Part shown: positions 5,741-10,013 of the stretch, piece after piece
How the letters are laid out: each line of letters opens with the position of its first letter
Numbering within the stretch: position 1 is the first letter of the stretch
NCBI GenBank assembly: GCA_025201705.1
Contig: MU617598.1
Coordinates: forward strand, 1 to 10,013
Direction: 5' to 3'
DNA from: Dissophora ornata
Lineage: Eukaryota; Mortierellomycota; Mortierellomycetes; Mortierellales; Mortierellaceae
DNA: 10,013 nt
The notes under the pieces: generated by a model
What the model saw: the letters and a program-made list of their open reading frames with translations, nothing else
What the model was told of the DNA's origin: nothing
Database searches by the model: none
Program-made: the position numbers and the translations under genes

Positions 5741-8700
5741 ATGCTTCATTCCACATCCCTATCTTCCCGAACATCTCCTGCCTCTTCTTCACTCTCGTCC
5801 TCGACTCCATCGCTCCGTACTTCGTCCGCCATCTCTGCCAGTGTCGCCTTACTGCACCCCCACACCCCGCTTCGCCCTTCCGCCGTCAGAAAGACTTCCA
5901 CTGCTCACCAAAACTTTAACACCTCCAACAAAACTCGCGTGGCCCGACAACTGTCTCTGGACAACAGGATCGATCCACGACAAACAATTGATCACAGTGC
6001 AGGCCCACTACCGATATACGCTCCAGATCCACTGTGTCTGGACGAACTGGGAAGACCTCCTTTGCTAAAGCTCCTTTCGACAGCAGGTTCTTTCTCAACC
6101 TCTTTGCCCGCATTATCAGAGCTAGTTCCCAGCCTGGAATACTGCTCCCCAGCAGCGTCTACCAACAAGAGCAGCAGCGAGAAAGACAGGGGTCGCCGCG
6201 ATAGCGTGCATAGGGACAGGAGCGGGGAGCACAGCTTTGGCGGGATTGGCGAAGGGCGCAAGGCCATCGAGAGAGTAGAGCTGATGGCAACAGCGCCCCA
6301 AACATTTGCTGAACATCCTTCCTCGCCCTTGACGCCAATTCCAACGGACTCGTGTCCCTATTCGAACCATGTGGCCATGCGCACGACCTCCTTTTCCGCC
6401 AGCACTGACCAGCTACCCTCATTGCCCCTGCCCACAATCACGCAATCTACTGGACCGTCCACAGGCCAACACGAGCCACTACAGCCCTCGACACCACGGT
6501 CAAGACCAAAACCATCTCCAATCGCCACAAGACTGCCAAGCCGCCCGTCTGCCCTCTCGCTAACAGGCGTTGCCGCAGATCCAGACTGGGACCACATCCA
6601 CAAGGACGCCAATCAGACCGCAAGCACATATGCAGGAAGGCTGCGCGACTCTCCCAAGAGCGCCCAAGATAGAAGCGCTGAGGTTGGGGGCCGGGACAGT
6701 GGCGTCGCGCTAGAATCTTGGGATATTCCAAAGCCTCAGTCGGGTACCGTGCAAGGCGAGTGTCAGACACACGAGGAGAATGCTTCCAAGCTACAGAGTC
6801 CGCCTACCGCTGAACAGCCCTTGCGGCCAGAATGGGACATGCCAGGTACTGGAGAACAGATATGGGCGTGTAACAGTAGTCTATGCCTTTTGGTCCTTGC
6901 TAACATAGGCTCCTTCCTCTTGACCACGCTAGATCCATTCCAGATAGCAGGCGATCAGCGTAGGCATGTAGGACAAACATCAGAACGCAGACAGCGATGT
7001 CGATCCATGATCTGTCCTGTAACTGCTCGAGCGACAGAGACTGACGATCCGTTTTGGCAACCGTCTGAGGAAAGGTCTTCTGCCTCTGTCGACGCGACAG
7101 AGAGCCATCCCGCCTCTTCCACGCCTGCAAGGACAGGTCCCAAGGTGCGCGGGAAGCGCGTGTCGTCCATGTCCTTTAGCAGTGCCCACCCAGGCCTCAA
7201 AGACCCCACTACGGTCTCACACGACCTGCCTCCACTCCCACCCAAAGGCATTGCGTCTTCTGCACCCAGAAATTCCTTCTTTGTCTCGCCTTCGCAACAG
7301 GATGAAAATACAGGCGTTGACCAGACTTATTTCCAGCGTCGGCCATTAAGTACCTCTGGTTCCTCTCTCTCGTCCTCCTCGTCCTCCTCTGCCTCTGCAA
7401 CCATCTCGCTCTCGAGGGCCCCCTCGCCATCGTTGTCTTCAATGTCGATGCCCTCGCAGGGGATCCCCTTCTCCAACATGCTGGACTTGGCCACTGCAAA
7501 GGCTGAAAATATCACTGGACTCTATTATGCGAAGCAGATGAACCGAAAATCGGCTTCGTTTTATGCACTCAAGGATCCCCTGAACACGCCTGCGGCAGAC
7601 TACTTGACCGCCTTGACCTCGTCCGAGAGCGAGGTTCAGTCCCTGCTATCATCACCTGGCCAACATGAGCGACAGCCACTTGATGCGAGTCAGGATTCGG
7701 CCCACATCAGGATCGAGGTCGATGCCCCTACACCGGTCATGACACGCACGTCGTATTTAGCGACAACGGAGAACGCTCGAGTGGCAAGCCTCCCCCACAA
7801 CCATAGTGCCTTTTCACCTACAGCGAAACGATCCCGAACGCTGACGAGTGCAGAGCCCGTGGGATCCTCGCTGCACTCAAAGACCTCCATGGAAGTTAAT
7901 TTCGATCCGACCTCCAACGCCCACTCTGGAGATCTCCCATCACCGTCTCATCCTCCACCATCCACACCGACAAGGGCACAACATCGTCGCTCGCATTCTG
8001 CATCTCACTTTTTTCACCTCTCCTCCCTTAAACACCACTCCCCAGCCCAGTTCAATTTGGCGCTGTGTTACGAACATGGACAAGGCGGCGTTGACAAGGA
8101 CCTGGAAAGGGCAATGTATTTTTATCAACAGGCAGCAGATCAAGGCCACACAAAAGCCAGTTACAACATTGGGTGTATCTGCTACAACGAAGGCGAAGTA
8201 TCAAAGGCTATGGCCTGGTTTGAGAGTGCGGGAAAGTGCAGCATTCGCGGATTGAGAATGGAGGCTACAGAACAGCCAGCGCCAGGATGTAACCTATCAG
8301 ATCCGTCATCAAAGTATCCAATCCCCAGGCAGACATCGCTGCCACACGAGCTAGAAGACATGTTACTTGGTAACTTGTCTGCTACTTCCGGTCCTTTTGC
8401 AGCGTATCTTCCTGCGATTCTATGTCTCGCACTCCTGTGTCGACAGGGCGTTCAGACCCGGGATGGTGAAGTGATCTTGAAGAAGGACCCTGAGCAGTCT
8501 GTGGAGTTGTTGCAGAAGGTCCTTGATAGAGCGTCATCACAGTCGCATCTAGGCAGCGACGAAGACTCGCCTGAGCCACGAAATACACATCAAGGGACAT
8601 TGCGAGATCGAGCGTCTGTCACAGGAGATGGCTTTGGAGGCGCGTCTCTTGGACGTCGACACCCCATCCCTCAGGATACCTCGATCCAGACAGTCCAGAC

Positions 8701-9907
8701 TCATGGCGCTTCGCTTTTTTCGACGTCTTGCCCTTCGCTCCCATTGGGAAATCGCAGCAATGGTCGCCCAAAAGATGCGTCTTCAGATCTGCCAGTCTCT
8801 TCAGCATCGCAACCCTCGCATGAAAGAGCAAAGAGGCGTTCAACGGTCGAGGATGAAATCGATGTGGATATGCCGCAGACCCGTGGATTTCCTTGTACTC
8901 AAGCACAAGAGATGCGGAAAGAGAGAATGTTGGATCGACCTCTAGACATGAATGGATCGGACGACCACGAAACGTGGTCTGTCATTCTAACACGTCAACT
9001 GCTCAAGGTATGGAAACCGTCAAAGTCGACAGCGACCACAACAGTGTCTACAGCGACCACAACAGTGTCTACAGATCTGTCCGGTGAAGCTGAGAGGAAA
9101 AGCAAGAGGATCTTGCGACACCATCTCCTTTACATCACCAATCCTACCTTGGGGAAGAACCTTTACAACCTCGGTGTTCTATATGATCTCTATCTGGGCA
9201 ATGCAGTGATTGCGATCAGGTGCTATCGAGCTGCCTATCAAAACAGCCTCAGCCAGACAGCGCAAGATTCCTCGACAGAGTCATTGCTTCAACAAGGCAG
9301 CGACTCGCAGCAGGAGATGCTGCAGCAAGAACTAGAACAGCGGGGCCTTGTGACGAGGATCAATAGTGCCTGGAACCTTGGTGTCCTTCATGTACGACGC
9401 AAGGAGTGGAAGCTTGCTCAAGAATGGTTCGTTCGTGCTCAGCGTGATGTTCTTTTGCATGAACGTCGACAGCAGCGTGACAAGGAACATTGTGATGCAG
9501 AGCGTGGATCGAAGGGGGGTGAAACGGGCGGTGCGCAGTATAAACAAGACCCTATCGACACGGCTTCAAGGATGAGCGGCAGCTGCCGGGTCGCCAACCC
9601 TGAAAGGAGGTCGCTGGTGAACGTTGTGCCACACAGCGGCTCTGCTCTGCCATTGGATAGCCCAGGAAAGAGACATGCTCATGAGCATGGCTTGATGATG
9701 CACCTGGGTGCTATGGCAGATTCTGGCTCGGGTGCCGGTGCTGGAGTTGGGGTGAACAAAAAGAGTAGCAAAGCGGGTGCGCAACAATCAGCGGACCGGA
9801 CAGGAGGGCTGAGGGGACGCGAGGATTTGCCAGAGGATGGGATCAGAACGGATGCCAGCAAGGTTTCTTGGGTGATGCGGTGGGTAGAGTCGCAGATGGA
9901 GGCATGA
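5741..9907 (+). CDS. Sel1-like (HCP-like) TPR repeat protein, long disordered N-terminus
   Basis: This open frame is 1388 aa read straight through, or 1324 aa if the candidate intron 6846-7037 is removed. Residues 1-765 are Ser/Pro/Thr-rich and look disordered, with a Ser run near 540-555 and an RQLSLD basophilic-kinase-like site at 69-74. Sel1-like repeats follow. AQFNLALCYEHGQGG with LERAMYFYQQAADQG lies at about 769-804, then ASYNIGCICYNEGEVSKAMAWFESAG at 807-832. A divergent unit, AILCLALLCRQGV with DPEQSVELLQKVL, lies at about 890-928. After a disordered spacer come LYNLGVLYDLYLGNAVIAIRCYRAA (about 1140-1165) and SAWNLGVLHVRRKEWKLAQEWFVRAQ (1209-1234). The tail is Gly/Ala-rich. The start is the first ATG after an in-frame TGA at 5489, with A at -3. 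Sel1 repeats form helical scaffolds for protein-protein contacts; fungal examples include chitin synthase activators. The specific partner is unknown, and the repeats here are too few and scattered to assign it to Skt5/Chs4. Confidence 0.86.
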   Translation: MLHSTSLSSRTSPASSSLSSSTPSLRTSSAISASVALLHPHTPLRPSAVRKTSTAHQNFNTSNKTRVARQLSLDNRIDPRQTIDHSAGPLPIYAPDPLCLDELGRPPLLKLLSTAGSFSTSLPALSELVPSLEYCSPAASTNKSSSEKDRGRRDSVHRDRSGEHSFGGIGEGRKAIERVELMATAPQTFAEHPSSPLTPIPTDSCPYSNHVAMRTTSFSASTDQLPSLPLPTITQSTGPSTGQHEPLQPSTPRSRPKPSPIATRLPSRPSALSLTGVAADPDWDHIHKDANQTASTYAGRLRDSPKSAQDRSAEVGGRDSGVALESWDIPKPQSGTVQGECQTHEENASKLQSPPTAEQPLRPEWDMPGTGEQIWACNSSLCLLVLANIGSFLLTTLDPFQIAGDQRRHVGQTSERRQRCRSMICPVTARATETDDPFWQPSEERSSASVDATESHPASSTPARTGPKVRGKRVSSMSFSSAHPGLKDPTTVSHDLPPLPPKGIASSAPRNSFFVSPSQQDENTGVDQTYFQRRPLSTSGSSLSSSSSSSASATISLSRAPSPSLSSMSMPSQGIPFSNMLDLATAKAENITGLYYAKQMNRKSASFYALKDPLNTPAADYLTALTSSESEVQSLLSSPGQHERQPLDASQDSAHIRIEVDAPTPVMTRTSYLATTENARVASLPHNHSAFSPTAKRSRTLTSAEPVGSSLHSKTSMEVNFDPTSNAHSGDLPSPSHPPPSTPTRAQHRRSHSASHFFHLSSLKHHSPAQFNLALCYEHGQGGVDKDLERAMYFYQQAADQGHTKASYNIGCICYNEGEVSKAMAWFESAGKCSIRGLRMEATEQPAPGCNLSDPSSKYPIPRQTSLPHELEDMLLGNLSATSGPFAAYLPAILCLALLCRQGVQTRDGEVILKKDPEQSVELLQKVLDRASSQSHLGSDEDSPEPRNTHQGTLRDRASVTGDGFGGASLGRRHPIPQDTSIQTVQTHGASLFSTSCPSLPLGNRSNGRPKDASSDLPVSSASQPSHERAKRRSTVEDEIDVDMPQTRGFPCTQAQEMRKERMLDRPLDMNGSDDHETWSVILTRQLLKVWKPSKSTATTTVSTATTTVSTDLSGEAERKSKRILRHHLLYITNPTLGKNLYNLGVLYDLYLGNAVIAIRCYRAAYQNSLSQTAQDSSTESLLQQGSDSQQEMLQQELEQRGLVTRINSAWNLGVLHVRRKEWKLAQEWFVRAQRDVLLHERRQQRDKEHCDAERGSKGGETGGAQYKQDPIDTASRMSGSCRVANPERRSLVNVVPHSGSALPLDSPGKRHAHEHGLMMHLGAMADSGSGAGAGVGVNKKSSKAGAQQSADRTGGLRGREDLPEDGIRTDASKVSWVMRWVESQMEA
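6846..7037 (+). other. Candidate in-frame intron in Sel1 gene
   Basis: A 192-nt stop-free segment bounded by CCAG|GTACTG and GCGACAG|AG, in phase 1. Removing it gives EWDMPETDDPFWQP with no frame change. Its translation is Cys- and Leu/Ile-rich (for example CNSSLCLLVLANIG), unlike the Ser/Pro-rich sequence on both sides, which suggests it is non-coding. CTAAC (6900-6904) and TGTAAC (7018-7023) are branch-site candidates. An earlier acceptor, CTAG ending at 6932, would give an 87-nt in-frame intron instead. Confidence 0.55.
9029..9070 (+). repeat. Perfect 21-nt tandem duplication in Sel1 gene
   Basis: Two identical adjacent 21-nt units (9029-9049 and 9050-9070) are followed by the first four bases of a third. 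In frame they encode TATTTVS twice, in a disordered Thr/Ser linker just before a Sel1 repeat block. Perfect identity suggests a recent duplication. Confidence 0.9.
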
Positions 9908-10013
9908 TACTAAGGAGAGGCAGTATCCGTGTATATTATTATTATTGTCTATATGGGGGGTTTTTTCGTCTTTTTTCTTCATTCTTTGATATATTCATAT
10001 ACCCATGCCCCCC
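9908..10013 (+). other. 3' flank of Sel1 gene
   Basis: This non-coding 106 bp after the stop codon has an ATT repeat (about 9935-9946), a G6 run followed by T-rich sequence, and AT-rich TATATTCATATAC near the end. It is probably 3' UTR. No following gene is visible within the window. Confidence 0.6.

Noticed and set aside
5551..5742. Acidic Asp/Glu-rich 63-codon frame on the minus strand
   Set aside because: It is the complement of the CT/GTC-rich leader; the Asp run comes from simple sequence.
6867..6935. Apparent transmembrane segment (SLCLLVLANIGSFLLTTL) in the Sel1 protein
   Set aside because: It lies inside the candidate intron 6846-7037, is short, and is isolated in an otherwise soluble disordered protein. 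It is not accepted as a real membrane span.
7359..7410. Ser-coding repeat as an independent microsatellite feature
   Set aside because: It is simple TCC/TCG/TCT codon repetition within the disordered part of the Sel1 protein, already described there, with no sign of separate function.

Overview
This window comes from a eukaryotic nuclear genome, almost certainly a fungus and most likely an early-diverging (Mucoromycota/Mortierella-like) one. The evidence is a fungal-type Tom40, a fungal-specific Mg-chelatase-like AAA+ relative, short GT-AG introns (71-309 nt, some with CTAAC-like branch sites), long low-complexity Ser/Pro tracts and compact intergenic distances. The lineage is inferred; the fungal origin is much firmer. 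There is no sign of a bacterial operon, mobile element, CRISPR array, rRNA or tRNA.

Layout. Positions 1-140 are A/T- and CT-rich 3' flank. Positions 141-1893 (minus) hold a complete five-exon gene for Tom40, the mitochondrial outer-membrane import pore (336 aa as assembled here). Positions 1894-2057 are a 164-bp gap. Positions 2058-4457 (minus) hold a six-exon gene for a 638-aa Mg-chelatase/MoxR-like AAA+ relative without a recognisable Walker A. Positions 4458-5740 are a 1.3-kb divergent intergenic region; its right side is a pyrimidine-rich, ATG-free leader with a candidate 5'-UTR intron. Positions 5741-9907 (plus) hold a long open frame (up to 1388 aa) for a Sel1-like/TPR repeat protein with a huge disordered N-terminal half. 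Positions 9908-10013 are its T-rich 3' flank.

The splice models were built by hand. In both minus-strand genes every proposed junction keeps the frame and joins segments that read as continuous conserved protein. The three genes do not form a pathway. Tom40 acts in mitochondrial protein import, the chelatase-like protein has no assigned role that I know of, and the Sel1 protein is probably a scaffold or regulatory adaptor. The second and third genes may share the divergent control region. The least understood parts are the pseudo-ATPase-like AAA+ gene, the possible in-frame introns (4191-4274 and 6846-7037), and the long leader of the Sel1 gene.
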